64,000 bases of DNA from Echinometra lucunter (GCA_029962745.1 CM057157.1:27037433-27101432), one strand, 5' to 3'; shown: positions 32,991 through 45,508, counted from the stretch's first letter. Notes: generated by a model from the sequence alone, not told the origin. Numbers and translations: made by a program.

Positions 32991-33900
32991 CATATAGGCT
33001 TTATTCCCCAAACACTTTCACACACTTTTGATGAGGTTTTATAGTAACAGCCATTCTCAAGCTTTCAGTTATAAAGTGGAACAAATAAATGATTATCATT
33101 TATTTCATAATTTCATTGTTATTATGCTTGGAGGTTAAAAGTTTTCATTGTGATCATTCTGCCAAATTTTACTGATTTGTACTTTTCTACACCTGAGAAA
33201 TTCTCATTCAAAGGAGAAATTGAATTAATGCAATCAACTTGCATGCAATGTTACAAATGAGATTTATTATGGCATAAAGCTTTGAATTATAGATTTGTCC
33301 ATGCAGAAAAAGGTGCATTACTTTTATTAACTTTGCTTAAAAAGTACACTTGAAACAACAGATAAAAAATGGTCCAATTGCTGTCTCCTAAACGATTTAG
33401 TTTTGTTCTGCAAAAAGCACAATCATTTTTCAGATGTCAAAGCTATTGTAATTGATGTAGATTGCAGGAACAAAATATGTCACTAGGACAAACGAAAATG
33501 TCCTTGTCCTGGTATTTTCTATCCTTTTTTTTCTCTGAAGGAAGTGGACCATTTGTTGAACTTGCCTGGATATATTATTTTTAGCATTTGCCCTCTTTCT
33601 GCAAAGTCAATTGTGTACTTTTTATCAAGAGTCGTCTGACTGAATGATTGTGTGGAAAGTACAGAATTGGATTGTTGCGGGGAGGTGAACGGTAGGTTTT
33701 CATGCCTGTCAGAGTTGCCAAAAATAGCCGCTGTCAGGAAGATAGGTAAGGTATTTCGGGGTACACTCTTTTTGTTGTTTGGGGATGGGAAAAAGGACAA
33801 CAGAGGTTAATACTTCTGTGAGCAAAATTGCAGTTCCAATATTATATAAGAATCAGTATCACAGTTGGAATGTAGGCCTACATGATTATAAGAACAGAAG
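32991..33900. other. Unannotated
   Basis: AT-rich, no domain-bearing frame, no element ends. Confidence 0.35.
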
Positions 33901-34390
33901 TTGCATCTTACTCCTGCAGGCATCATGTACCCACATTATGAAACTCGCCCCTTACTGCTATCACCTCAATTTCATTTTATAACAGTTTTTAAGCGCCATC
34001 TGAAACAATTTTTAATGACACCTTATCAGTTTCTCTTCCTCCTACTCTCCTTCTCTCTTCTCTTTTCTTTGTTGTCCTTTGCATCCCTTATATTGTATTT
34101 AGGGTTTGTCTGGGTACAAGGCACAATTCAATTAATTATTTATTACATTGATACCTGAAATTTCTCGGCCATCTATACTCTCAAATCCTATGTTATCAGG
34201 GAAGCTGTCCTGACAAAACCCTCTTGGTTTTTTTTTACAGCTGTACCCAGTTTAATTCTATCATTCTCATATTCATATGTATTTAATTTCAATATCTTCT
34301 ATTTTTTATATTTTGATTGCATGTTTTTATTCATTTTGATGTTTTTAATGATGGAATTGAATAAAGTGAACTTGACATGAACTTGAATTT
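33901..34390 (+). mobile_element. Possible 3' end of a CR1/L2-type LINE
   Basis: The frame at about 33960-34020 reads FITVFKRHLKQFLM, which resembles the F-K-x-x-L-K-x-F-L end of many non-LTR reverse transcriptases. A T-rich 3' UTR and an end with AATAAAGTGAACTTGACATG then tandem ACTTGAA-like units follow. No catalytic region is present, so this would be a heavily 5'-truncated copy. The match is short and could be chance. Confidence 0.35.
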
Positions 34391-35151
34391 AGATATTAGG
34401 TTTTTTTCCAATCAGTCTTAGACACTTTGCAACTTTTTTTTCACTAAAGGACATCACAGCCGAAAGAAATGTCTGTAAGACAACCTTTGAATAGTTTGAT
34501 ACGTAGTTATAAAGTAATTAGGTATTCCAAGTCATTAGGCCTGTATCTATCTACTTTACAGTATTTTTCTATTCTTAAAGCAAGGTCACTTGGTGGTTAT
34601 GTTCTTGAAAAGCAGTGATTCAGATTGATTTATAGACAACTTCTCTTTGAAGTTCAGATGCATCACTGATGATCATCCGAGCCTGAGCAACACATAGGCC
34701 TGCAGTGTTGATCGCAGTGTGCTGTTCTGAGTAAACCAGAGTGTTTATACAGTAGTGCCAACTTTTTTTCTCTTTTTTTTTTGGCAGTATTTTGTACTGT
34801 TTTTATTGGTTATTTTCCATTTATTTCAACTAAAACTCGTGTTCAGCCATGAACTAAAATCTGAATTTCACCAAGACAGTAGGTAAACTCCCTTGCTTTG
34901 TAGAAAAAGATAATTAATTTTTTAAAAATGTCCTTACCGAAAATTCTTCAGATGTTCATAGTTATAGATCTTAAAGAGAAAAATAAACACGAAAGAAAGC
35001 CTTGAAGAAGGCTATATGAGGGGATATTGGATCTGATGCAAGCAAGGATGGTATCAATTAAAGAGAGGATGAAACACAGAGTTCAAGGAATTGCTTTCTA
35101 AATACCAACTCATCCCCAGTAATGTCTCATAGACTGGCCTATGTCTTCAAT
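34391..35151. other. Unannotated
   Basis: No structure recognised. Confidence 0.35.
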
Positions 35152-35488
35152 GGCTTGTTCAGATATGAGGGGATAAATCCCTACAACAAATCCCTCCAAG
35201 ATTTTTATTGTACAAGTTAATGGGATATGAGGCGACAAAAAAAATGTCGTCGAGGCAGGAGACATTTTTTTGTCGCCTGGCTGCAAAAAGCTGTGGACAA
35301 TTCAAATTCTTAAAAAGTTAGCACAAAATATGTTGTCATGAGTTTGTGCAACTTTTGACGAAACTCTCTTTTATTTGAGAGTTGACACGTTAATGCGCTT
35401 TCATTGGCATAAGTGGGGTGGTTTGTCGTGCTATATCTTAACACTAAAAATGATGCGGGGATTCGTCGCCTCATATCTGAACAAGCCT
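35152..35488. mobile_element. MITE with about 35-bp ends and an internal hairpin
   Basis: GGCTTGTTCAGATATGAGG at the left and its inverse CCTCATATCTGAACAAGCC at the right are the termini. Inside, at 35231-35279, AGGCGACAAAAAA and TTTTTTTGTCGCCT form a second hairpin preceded by another ATATGAGG, as if one terminal segment had been copied inward. Non-coding. Confidence 0.75.
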
Positions 35489-37615
35489 TACACTCATTGT
35501 GCCACTCAAATGATGTGCTGTATATTTCTCAAGTTTTAGATTTACCAACAGCTTCAGGTTTATTGAACAGTATTTAACAGTTTTTTTCAGTATGAATTTA
35601 GTACATGTATGCAATTGATTGAGGAATTGTCAGGGAGTTTCTGAAAATGATTAAGAAGGAAGTGGGTTAGTATGCAGATCCTTATACACAGCGGTATTCC
35701 TTGGGTCTATTGTTTCATATTATTGTGCTAATCTGCTCATGTGCCATGCCTGTTATTCCAATTTTGCACTAATGGCAAATAAGATGTTAATACTTCTTTT
35801 GCACAGTGGCAGATTTTTTTTTTTTTTTTGGGGGGGGGGGGGAGGGGGGAAATGGTGAGGAGATGCTTCATAGGCCCATGCCCCCTTTTTTTGTTTGACA
35901 AAGAAATTTGAAGGATGAAATTTGATGACCCCCCTTATTTTTGCTTATCAGAAAATTTTCTGAGATTTGTACCTTCCTATTAATTTTTACTAAATCCTTG
36001 ATCTGCTCCTGCTTTTGCATCATCCGTCAAATTTTGAAAATGATGTAAATTTATGAAGCCTGGCATTGCCTATGGTTATTAGTCATGGGGGGTGGGGGGT
36101 ACCATACATTTGTGTCGGTTTTGCTATTAAGCTACTTCATGCTACAGCATTGTTCCAAGCAGGTTTAACCCCTTTTTCTGACAGAGCATGTGAAACTGTT
36201 TTGCATGGCATCTAGAGTTTTGTCAAACCAACTGTTATCTTTTTTTGTAATGCTGCCTCGAAGTAGTGTGTCTCATCTATCTTTAAATACTAAAATTTAT
36301 AGGATGACAGCAATAGGAGTTTATGTGTACTGTGTTAATCATTGCTTTGTGTCAAGGGTTTAGAATTTGATGATTTGACCTAGAAAAGCAGAGGAAAAGA
36401 GATGTGCCAGGAAGAAAAGGGTAAGAAAAAAAAAGCATGTTTGCTAAAAAAATTGATTGTAGTATGAGACAGGGTTTAGACTGTTTCTTGCATTGTTTGT
36501 AAGTTTTATAGATTATGGTATGCTATGTTATAACGGTAAGGGAATATAATACTTGTCAAAGGAGAGTAGATGGAGAAAATGAGGGAGTAACTGATTATTT
36601 AGTGGTCAGAAGTGACATTCTTATCAAGTAACATGTGAGCTTCAGTAGTGCATCCAATTCTTCAGTAGAACTACAGCAATGTGTGTAGATTTTTGAAATC
36701 AAATTAAAAAAAAAAATTGTATGAACTGATGACCAGGATAAACTGAAGACAGAATATGATAACTTGATAGACCTGTTACCATGGAAATATTGACATTGGA
36801 GTAAGATATTTGCTGTGAGAGATCTTAAGTCCAGGAACTTGAGTGTCGACCCTGTCTGTTTCCTTCATTGATATCTATATCAGGTTCCAATTAATTACCG
36901 TCTGATGACCAGACTTTACTCACTCAGCGTGGGGCCGACCTAACCTGTCAAGCGTGCCAATTTATTTAGGGCCATTTTGATTTACCTTCCTTCCTCCCAA
37001 ACTGCAAAAACTTTGACAGCTTTGGAAGGTCAACAAAGTATACCTGTACTGTTTCTGACCTCAAGAGGGCTCACTTTGGCTGTATCAAGACGAGTTGTTT
37101 CAAATTGATGATAGTTACTTTGTTAGTCAAGTATGCGGCAGAGGAGTGTGTGCCATATTGTGCCCAACTGGAACTTAGATGGTGAAACTGTATATAAATG
37201 GCTCTGGTTAGTGCTACATGTAGGTTTGGCTGACGTTGACTTTGTATTCAAGACAAATACTTTTTGTCAAAATGTATACATCCAAGCTTTTGTCCAATAT
37301 GTAACCAACCTCATCTATGAGGCTGATTGAGATATCAAACTGATGGCTCTGCTCGAGCATGAATGAGCCAAAATATATAAATGACATTTATACATCAATT
37401 ATGTTGACAGTTCCCTGGTGATTTTGAGTAATGGGACGATACCTTGGCTTGCCAGTATACCGTAATTATTTTTTCTGAGTTTTCATCAAATTGTCTTTCG
37501 TATACCAGTTATTACTTGCTGTCATATTTGTATGGTGGTCCTAAAGCACAAATAAAATAGAAAACAACATGCAGATTTACTTTAAATTAGATTACTTTTA
37601 AGCAGCACTAATGTC
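35489..37615. other. Unannotated; poly-T/poly-G at about 35815-35842
   Basis: The only structures noted are a T-run fused to a G-run and short A and G runs. Open frames are short and domainless. Confidence 0.4.
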
Positions 37616-37822
37616 CAATGGCAAGACATTTGCATTTGCACACTTGATTCAAGTGTAGTGCCCGAGTATACCTGGTAGGATTTATTCCTGAAATTTACTG
37701 AGTGTGGCGGTTGCTGTGCTGAAGCTGGGGTGGTAATAATACAATTGCAGGGTGCTCTGGGGGGAATAGTACATAGTACTGAAGAGGCTACCCTGGGTAA
37801 ACAAGACATTATTGAATGCTCT
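37616..37822 (+). mobile_element. Diverged SINE fragment
   Basis: GGCAAGACATTTGCATTTGC, GGTAGGATTTATTCCTGAAA, GCTGAAGCTGGGGTGGTAAT and TACCCTGGGTAAACAAG follow the same order as the body and tail of the SINE at 13905-14285. The B-box region is lost. The assignment is by resemblance. Confidence 0.4.
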
Positions 37823-38115
37823 TTTTTTTACTATGTTCAAAGAATTCCACATCTTCATTAGATCACAGAGGCATGTATTTCTTGCTTATGATATGTTCCA
37901 CAAGTTTTGGACCTGTATCTCCAAATTTCATTCCATTATCACAAGAGGATATTACATACTTTCCTATCAGCAGAAATTTGTGACAGGTGCGTGCTATCCA
38001 TTATCATCCTTTGATAAAGAAGTTGCATATTGTGTGAGGAACAGCTTACAGAATCCCCTATCTGCCTACCCCAAATTCGTACTGTGTGACTGTGTATGTA
38101 GAATGCTACTCGGCA

Positions 38116-38230
38116 ATGGCAGGAGAACTTCGGGTTCAGGCAAAGGGGGGGGGGAACCACCTTTGGTGATCCCCTCAAAAGTGTGCACCCCCACTTTCAG
38201 CGTCTGAGCCTGATGCTCCACCACCTCTGC
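38116..38230. mobile_element. Diverged copy of the 111-bp hairpin element
   Basis: GGCAGGAGAACTTCGGGTTC on the left and GAGCCTGATGCTCCACCACC on the right correspond to the arms of the element at 24490-24600, with a G-run replacing part of the left arm. Confidence 0.5.
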
Positions 38231-38930
38231 TCCTTAAATTGTTTACTTGTTTCATGGGGATATTGCTTGTTTCTACCTGTACCTCAGAATGTTATTATTT
38301 TTTTTCTCCGAAGGGCATAATTGATATAAAGCTTTTTAACCAACAGGATTGCTTTGCATGTGCACATTAAGCAGCCTTTTATGAAAGCGGCTGAACATTA
38401 CAAGGTATCCTAGGATTAGATCAGTTAGTGAAATTTCTGGATTCCCTACGCCATTTTGAATCATTGGGACTGTGTAGGGAGGTAATCGGGTTGTTTACTT
38501 GATTTTCTCTGCGGTGGTGCATGCAAATCAGTTTGAGATTAGATTAAGATGCGCTGCCGACCACAATGGGTTAGCAAGAGGTCATCCCCGCATCGTTGTC
38601 CGCATCACCACCAGATGAAATGAAGAGATGGGTGTCGAAGTTGACTACGTTGTCTAGGAAAATGTAGATTGCACTCCCTTGTGCTTGTGTTTTTGCTCTG
38701 TAATTTGATTTTATGTCCTTGAAGGTAGTATTTTACATTTTTATGTGGCCATGAAATTAGTTGAACTTTTATCAATTCTTGGAGAATAGAAAAAAATGCC
38801 TTTAAGATGTCAGAAAAGTGACCGATATTTGATTTCAGAGAAAAAGGGAACATTTCTCTCTCTGTTTCTCATTTTTTTCCCTGAGATAAGTTCTTTACAA
38901 ATTTATCTCTTCATCTTTTATCCTTGGGCT
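38231..38930. other. Unannotated
   Basis: No structure recognised. Confidence 0.35.
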
Positions 38931-39290
38931 GCATCCATTTCTTATTATTTTTTCTTCTAACGTACTATCAACCTGCTCATTTTTTTGGCCTTTCTTATAC
39001 TCCCATTCTCTCTCCCTCTCTCTCTCTTTCTCTCTTTCTTTCCCTCTTGAAATGATGTTTTTATGGATCACTTCTATAGCATCCATGAGCTATGTCCATT
39101 TCTTATGAATTCTTTTTCTTTTCTTCCAATTTATTATCAACCTTCCCCTATTCTTTCCCTTTACCCCCATCTCTTATTCTACCATTCTCTCTCTTTCTTT
39201 CCCACCTTCTCTCTCTCTCCTGAAATGAGGTCTTCATGGATCACTTCATGGCGCAATCCTTGAGAAGCATCCATTTCTTATTAGTTCTTC
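38931..39290 (+). repeat. CT-rich tandem repeat, about 168-bp unit, 2.2 copies
   Basis: CCATTTCTTAT recurs at about 38934, 39096 and 39271. TATCAACCT, a CT-rich tract, TTGAAATGA/CTGAAATGA and TCATGGATCACTTC-like words follow in each of the two full units. Confidence 0.7.
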
Positions 39291-40200
39291 AAGCATACAT
39301 ATGGCTTTGGTTGATTTGTCATTGACACCTTGGTATTAGTCACTCCGTGGAACCAGAACGGCACTGCCTATATGGTTGTGGGTGGATGTGTATTGTAGAT
39401 TTGGTGGCAGCTTTTCCTCTTTTTTCCCCTCTCTCTTTTTATCAGCATCTCTAAGTGTGCTGAGACCTTTTCCAAAGGTATAACCTGCGATACAAGAACT
39501 TTTCTACCATTATTTTGATTCACATCCAGCTTTAAAGAATTACTGTTAACGCCATTATTGTTGCTTGATTAAATTTTCATGCTGAGCGACCCAAGAACGT
39601 ATTTGCAGGTTCTTAAATTTGTGCTGCGCAATTACTTGCAAAAGTGCAAGATTTGATTTGATATTTCATTGCGTATGAAATTGTGCTAATATATTTGCTA
39701 GTTCCAGAATTTGTGCTTGTCGAAACTAGTGCGAAATCTGTGAGAATTAATGTACCGTGAGTATTTCTGCATGCACAGTACCCAAAGCTGCGTAATAACA
39801 TAATTTTTAACAAATACTCTTTCAGGATCTCCCTTCACCCTCCCCTCCCCCCTCCCCCCTCCAGATGCAGTTACATTTGCATCTAACATGAAAGATCTCT
39901 ACCTCTTCCTCCTTATGATTGCCATGGCAAGTGATGCTTATCTCACATGTAATTTGTATCACATAAAAAGGTTACATCCCATGGATACATCCTACTCTCT
40001 GAAATGTCTCTGCCTGTTAAGTGTTAACGATAACCAGCAGTCTACAGAATGCAACGTGTAATCACATCACATGTCTCCACACAGATTTTTTTTAAAAGAG
40101 GGGGTATAATATTGAGAGAGATCTACATTTGAAAAAAAAAGAAGAGGGGGAAAAAGTCATTAGGTTTTGGGGACGTCCTTTTACTAAGTAATTCTCTGAC
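39291..40200. other. Unannotated
   Basis: A C-rich stretch near 39838-39862 is the only feature noted. Confidence 0.35.
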
Positions 40201-40320
40201 AATAGAAAGAAGAAGAAGAAGATGAAGAAGGAGAAGAAGGAGAAGAAGAAGAAGGAGAAATAGGGGAAGGAGAAAGAGGAGGAGGAAGAAGAGAAAAAGA
40301 GGGTGGAAAAGAGAAAAATC
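40201..40320 (+). repeat. GAA/GGA purine tract
   Basis: Nearly pure purine sequence of GAA, GGA and GAAGAA units; its complement gives a Phe/Ser-rich open frame that is not a gene. Confidence 0.85.
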
Positions 40321-41012
40321 ACCTTGAAAGGGGGTGATAGCAGGTACAAACCTGGAGTCGTGTACTTAACCCTCTGTCTGCTGAAATCAGGTGACCCCTG
40401 TGTCAAACAAACTGGGAATATGACAATTCAGTCGACAACTTTTTAAGTTATGGCACTTAGGTTATTGGGGGGGGGGGAGGGAGGAGCAGGATGCGCCCCC
40501 TCCCTCCAGTCTGCTGCTGCTTCCAAAGACCCTATAGATGGATAATGCAGGGCAAATAGACCGACTCAAGGTCCCAGAGTCAATCAGCCAGCGGTAATTT
40601 CATATTTCCTCTCTGGTCTGAACTGACGTCATTCCGTGATTATCTTGCTCATTTCTTCTGGGGAAGATCATCAAAACTGCTCTTTTTACCCAATCTTTTG
40701 AATCAATCCCCATTATCAACTCTGTTACTAGAACAGTGTGAGAGACTTTATTGGGATGAAATATGATTATCGTTTTGTTATTTTAGTATAGAAAGAACAG
40801 GTGTTTGTCTGTGTTTCCATTTTCCAATATCCTTCTTTGATATGATATTTCAAAGGGAAAAGAAGATATCGACTGTTTGGAGCCATAAGGGCATTAAGTC
40901 TGTATAAATTGATATGAGTTAACACCCTTCTGGCTCTGAACCAATGAAATGATGGGTTCTTCCAACACACATTATTCTTCAGCCATAGTTGTTGCTGTGC
41001 GGTCATATTTCA
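40321..41012. other. Mostly unannotated; second 55-bp hairpin element at 40879-40937
   Basis: GGAGCCATAAGGGCATTAAG and GAGTTAACACCCTTCTGGCT pair imperfectly and match the element at 4569-4623. A G-run lies at about 40467-40476. No gene. Confidence 0.45.
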
Positions 41013-41106
41013 TTAACCTATTGAAAACTATGCCCAAGATAACCTCGAGAAGGGGTTTATAGAAAATATGTGTTATACCAAAATTAAATTGTGCTCAACA
41101 GGTTAT
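41013..41106. mobile_element. About 90-bp TTAA-associated MITE, copy 3
   Basis: Ends TTAACCTATTGA and TCAACAGGTTA are good inverted repeats. The internal words match the copies at 1890 and 16528. Confidence 0.65.
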
Positions 41107-41254
41107 TTATATTTATTCATAGCCTTTGTACATTTAAAAAATATTGGGTAAAATTTTACCCAGCATGAGGGTAATAACATCCAACCAAATTTGGGCATCG
41201 AGCGTACGCATATTGTCCATTCAGTTGGAAAAAACAATAATAAACAATAATTAC

Positions 41255-41553
41255 TTTAAAGCCACAGTGAACTGGTGCTTATATAGCTCTGAAATGATGT
41301 ATTTACAACAGCGCCAACTTGCGGCTACTCACTACCGGAGACTGTCTTAGAAACATTACGCCCTTCTTGGCATCTAGTGGACTGCCTTAGTCTGAATACA
41401 CAAACATTTTTACAGATGTGTCTCAAAAATAAAGTCCCCCTTGATCAGAATAGTGCATGCTGGGAGAAAAATGGGGCAGAATCAGTAGTTCAGGACTGAG
41501 ATGGTGCTATTTCGAAATCTCATACAAGGGCGCCAGTTCGCTTTGGCTTTAAA
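41255..41553 (+). mobile_element. MITE pair, first member, about 300 bp
   Basis: Ends TTTAAAGCCACAGTGAACTG and, inverted, TTTAAAGCCAAAGCGAACTG. The second member at 41710-42007 is the inverse complement of this one along its whole length. Internal words include AACAGCGCCAACTTGCGGC and ATTTCGAAATCTCATACAAG. Non-coding. Confidence 0.8.
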
Positions 41554-41709
41554 ATGGGCAAAATATGACTTAAATTGGATAAAAAGAAATGCCTAAAGTT
41601 GGTTGGATACATAAGTACCCTCATGGCACATTTTACCCACTACTTGTGGAACAGGGGCCACCCGGTTCCTGTAGCCAGTTGATGAAATATAATTTAATAG
41701 AATTATAAC

Positions 41710-42007
41710 TTAAAGCCAGAGTGAACTTGCACCCTTGTATGAGATTTCGAAATAGCGCCATCTCAGTCCTGAGCTACTGATTCTGTCCAGTTTTTCTCCC
41801 GGCATGCATTATTCTGATCAACGCGAGCTTTATTTTTCAGACATATTCTGTCAAAATGTGTATGTATTCAGACTAAGACAGTTTAAAAAAAGCCAAGAAG
41901 GGCATTATGTTTCTAAGACAGTCTCTGATTGTGAGTAGCCGCAAGCTGGCGCTGTTGTAAATACATCATTTCAGTGCTATATAGGCGCCAGTTCACTGTG
42001 GCTTTAA
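41710..42007 (-). mobile_element. MITE pair, second member, inverted
   Basis: Reverse-oriented copy of 41255-41553, separated by 156 bases, so the two can fold into a 300-base stem. Its right end GGCTTTAAAGG is shared with the left TTAA terminus of the R1 element that starts at 42004. Confidence 0.8.
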
Positions 42008-42511
42008 AGGCATTGGCTAACTTTGTGAGTAGCTGATTTAAAAAATTCTCAAACTAAGATGAAACATGTGTATGAGTACTTTTATTTGTACTCAAAAACC
42101 CTGAAACCAACCATAATTTGAAATGAAAAAGTGTAAGTTAGACGCAAACGGCGATTTCATTATCCTTCGTCTCACGAGACAATCACTAAAAGGACCACTT
42201 TGCTTGAATTTGAAAATGCTGTTATGTGCCTCCCGCCGCGTGATACGCCAATACACACAGTACAGTAAGGTGAGTGATACGCGCATGCGCACTCCTTATG
42301 TCTATTCTGTGCAACCGACCCTCGTATATTTTTCAGACATTGGTTCACATTTTTTATATTTATTATTTATATTTAGAAATACTTCCTGTGGATATTATAC
42401 TTTGAAACTTTGAGACTGGTATTTTTACACTATAACCCTTATGTTTATCCCATTTTCAAGTAACAAAACAAGATTTTTTAAAATCATAACAATGTTCACC
42501 AATGTCTTTAA
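42004..42511. mobile_element. R1 MITE, full length, about 508 bp
   Basis: TTAAAGGCATTGGCTAAC at the left and CACCAATGTCTTTAA at the right, flanked by TTAA. Closest to the 15762-16251 copy; both include the GCATGCGCACTCCTTA word missing from the 293-bp copies. Confidence 0.8.
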
Positions 42512-42700
42512 TTAAAGAGAAATTTTCTCAAGAGCCTGCCATTGTTTTTTGCATGTAATGATTTTTTTTTTTAATTTGGCAAGATAGTTTGATTATGTTT
42601 GGAGTGCATTATTAGTGATGGGTTTGCTTGTCGTCACTCTCCATAATCAGCAGTTCTAATATTTTATAGAGTTTTGGAAGGCATATCTTCAAAACCGTAT

Positions 42701-43094
42701 CAGGACAACTCCCCCGGAGGACAACTCCCCCGGGGACGACTCCCACCTGACAACTCCCCCGGAGGACAACTCCCCCGGAGGACAGCTCCCCCGCAGGACA
42801 ACTCCCCCGCAGGACGGGTCCCCCGGAGGACATCTCCCCCGGAGGACAACTCCCCCTGAGGACAACTCCCCCGGAGGACAACTCCCCCGCAGGACAACTC
42901 CCCCGGAGGACAACTCCCCCGAGGACAACTCCCCCCGAGGACAACTCCCCCCGAGGACAACTCCCCCGGAGGACAACTCCCCCAAGGACAATTCCCCCGG
43001 AGGACAACTCCCCCGAGGACAACTCCCCCGGAGCACAACTCCCCGGGGGATGACTCCCATCACCCAACTCCCCCGGAGGACACCCCCCCCCCCC
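42701..43094 (+). repeat. 16-bp minisatellite, left outer domain
   Basis: About 25 units of ACAACTCCCCCGGAGG and 15-17 bp variants. Frames through it encode Ser-Gly-Gly-Val-Val-Leu-type repeats on one strand and Pro-rich repeats on the other, purely from the unit. Confidence 0.95.
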
Positions 43095-44258
43095 TTTATG
43101 GACAAAATTACGCATGAAATTTTGTTTTTGTGACAACGCCTTGCTCGTGAGGAACTGTAAAATAAATCTTTCCTTTTCATAAATCAAACTTAAGTAATTA
43201 ATCCAGTATTTTTTGTTTTTATTACAACTCTCCCGGAGGAGATCAGCTCCTCGGGGATGACAAACGGGGATGGGCGAGGGGTAGAGGGTTGCTATTCGTT
43301 TAATAAGGTATTAGGTAATTTGTCGCTCTAATTGCTAACTTTTTTGAAAAATATCCACTCTTTTGCTCCCATTTTTGCGCCTAAGTACATATTCAAGAAA
43401 ATAAAAACTCTAGTAATTGGTACGCTTTTCCGCCCAAGGGTGTTGGGTTTGACAGCTTCAGCGGCACACTCGGGACATCGGAACCAAATCTGATCATGAG
43501 AAGAGAGAAAAGAAAGGAATAAAATGAAGAAAGGAAAGTGAGGAAACTAAGTAGGAAGCTACAAAAGTAGAGAATGGTGTATCTAGTCGTAGTCTTCAGG
43601 AAAAGAGGGAGATGGCCCACAATCAAGCTTAAGAATAGAAGTCACTTCGCTCGATCAGCAGCCGTGATTGGGTCCCGTTCCTTTTTTTTAAAATCTAAAT
43701 GCACAATTTTCAGGCAAGATATCATATAAAAATCTTACTTTTTAGGGAAGCGGTCGACCCCTCCCCCCCCCCCCCCCCCCAGATCCGGTATCCGCCCCTT
43801 TGTTAAACTCACTGACTATAAATGAAAAGAACACCTTAACGGAATTTTACATTGAATGCATGTTAATTTCATTTTTGTTAAAGGACTTGTGTTCTACGTA
43901 TTTAGCGTCCAGCGAGCATGTGCGAGTATCATTCTTTGCGCTGAAACCACATGAAAACATTAATAATAAAGTACCTCATTCAAGAGTAGAAGATAAACAA
44001 AAAGGAAAAGTCATCGTTAGATTCTTATGATTTGACAAATTTGGACACATATTGAGCTTTGATATCTAAATTCGCTGATGAAATTAATCATTTTTCTTAC
44101 TTAGAATATCTGCATTCAGCTGACCTGAAACCTAAATGTTTTATGTATTTGTTCTTCTTATTTTTTCTTTGTTATATAGAGCCTAACAGTGCCTAAAGAA
44201 ATCTATCAGTCATAAAGCTTGGAGAAAACATTAGTTTACTCATTAAAAATTACACTAA

Positions 44259-44825
44259 TTTAATTAATTTATTAATTTATTAATTAATTTCCCACAGTTC
44301 ATCTTTGTACTCGTTCCATTCTTCCTCGTTTCCATTCTGTCATACTCCCTTCCTTGCAGTCTTACACTTTCTTTAAGTTTAAAGTTCAGTTTATCTACCT
44401 AGTATTCTTTCTTTCGTATTGTCAATCCTAATTCTTGTCTTCTTATTTTTCTATCAGTTTAATGAAGAGCAACTTTCATCTTTTCTTTTTTATAGTAGAT
44501 TTTCCCCTCGAACCCGCCTTGAAGACAACAATGAAAAAGGGTTGTAAAGACATCGAGAATTTTCAATAAAATTTTCCCATCGTGTAGGCCGATTTGAAGA
44601 CACCATTTAAAAAAAAATTGGCTCAGCGAGCCCACAGAAATAGGAGACGTCTTCTATTTCTGTGAGCGAGCCGCGACCCGAGTGTTTTCCAGCGCGCCGC
44701 GCCGCGCCGCGACCCGAGTGTTTAGTAAAAGCCGTTGCAATGGTCATATCATGTTTGATGATTGTTTATTTTTGTACGCAAACATTATGGAATCAAATGT
44801 TATCTGACAAACATAGATTGGATTA
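44259..44825. other. Middle segment of the foldback element
   Basis: Unique between the arms. It starts with TTTAATTAA-like AT repeats and contains a GC-rich stretch at 44630-44735 with CGCGCCGCGCCGCGCCGCG and two copies of GACCCGAGTGTTT. No open frame of size. By analogy with TU elements this part is variable between copies. Confidence 0.7.
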
Positions 44826-44919
44826 GTGTAATTTTTAATGAGTAAACTAATGTTTTCTCCAAGCTTTGACTGATAGATTTCTTTAGGCACTGTTAGGCTC
44901 TATATAACAAAGACAAAAT

Positions 44920-45094
44920 TTGATTTGATTTGATTTATTTTTTCACATTCCACACATTCAAATAACAATTTTTTATGTAATTGTTCAACAAAGAAAAAGA
45001 ATATTGACAAAAATAATGGTTATAACTATAAACACAATCATGTGAAATATGAGGAACCTATCAAAAAGCAAAGCTTGTATAACATAGGTTCCCA
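44920..45094 (-). mobile_element. LINE 3'-end fragment inserted in the right arm
   Basis: Read on the minus strand it ends with AATAAATCAAATCAAATC, a short tandem tail typical of CR1/L2-like elements. The left arm lacks it at the mirrored site near 44160. AAAAT flanks both sides, a plausible 5-base target duplication. It is 5' truncated and has no coding motif. Confidence 0.6.
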
Positions 45095-45480
45095 AAAATA
45101 AGAAGAACAAATACATAAAACATTTAGGTTTCAGGTCAGCTGAATGCAGATATTCTAAGTAAGAAAAATGATTAATTTCATCAGCGAATTTAGATATCAA
45201 AGCTCAATATGTGTCCAAATTTGTCAAATCATAAGAAACTAACGATTACTTTTCCTTTTTGTTTATCTTCTACTCTTGAATGAGGTACTTTATTATTAAT
45301 GTTTTCATGTGGTTTCAGCGCAAAGAATGATACTCGCACATGCTCGCTGGATGCTAAATACGTAGAAGCACAAGTCCTTTAACAAAAATGAAATTAACAT
45401 GCATTCAATGTAAAATTCCGTTAAGGTTTTTTTTTCATTTATAGTCAGTGAGTTTAACAAAGGGGCGGATACCGGATCTC

Positions 45481-45508
45481 GGGGGGGGGGGGGGGGGGGG
45501 GGGGGGGG
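45481..45508 (+). repeat. Poly-G run of 28 in right arm
   Basis: Mirror of the 18-base C-run at 43763-43780 in the left arm. The arms differ in length here as expected for an unstable homopolymer. Confidence 0.95.

Noticed and set aside
42612..43187. Open frames of up to 191 codons on the minus strand, with matching ones at 46084-46595
   Set aside because: They are translations of the 16-bp minisatellite in all frames and on both strands. Length follows from absence of stops in the unit, not from coding.
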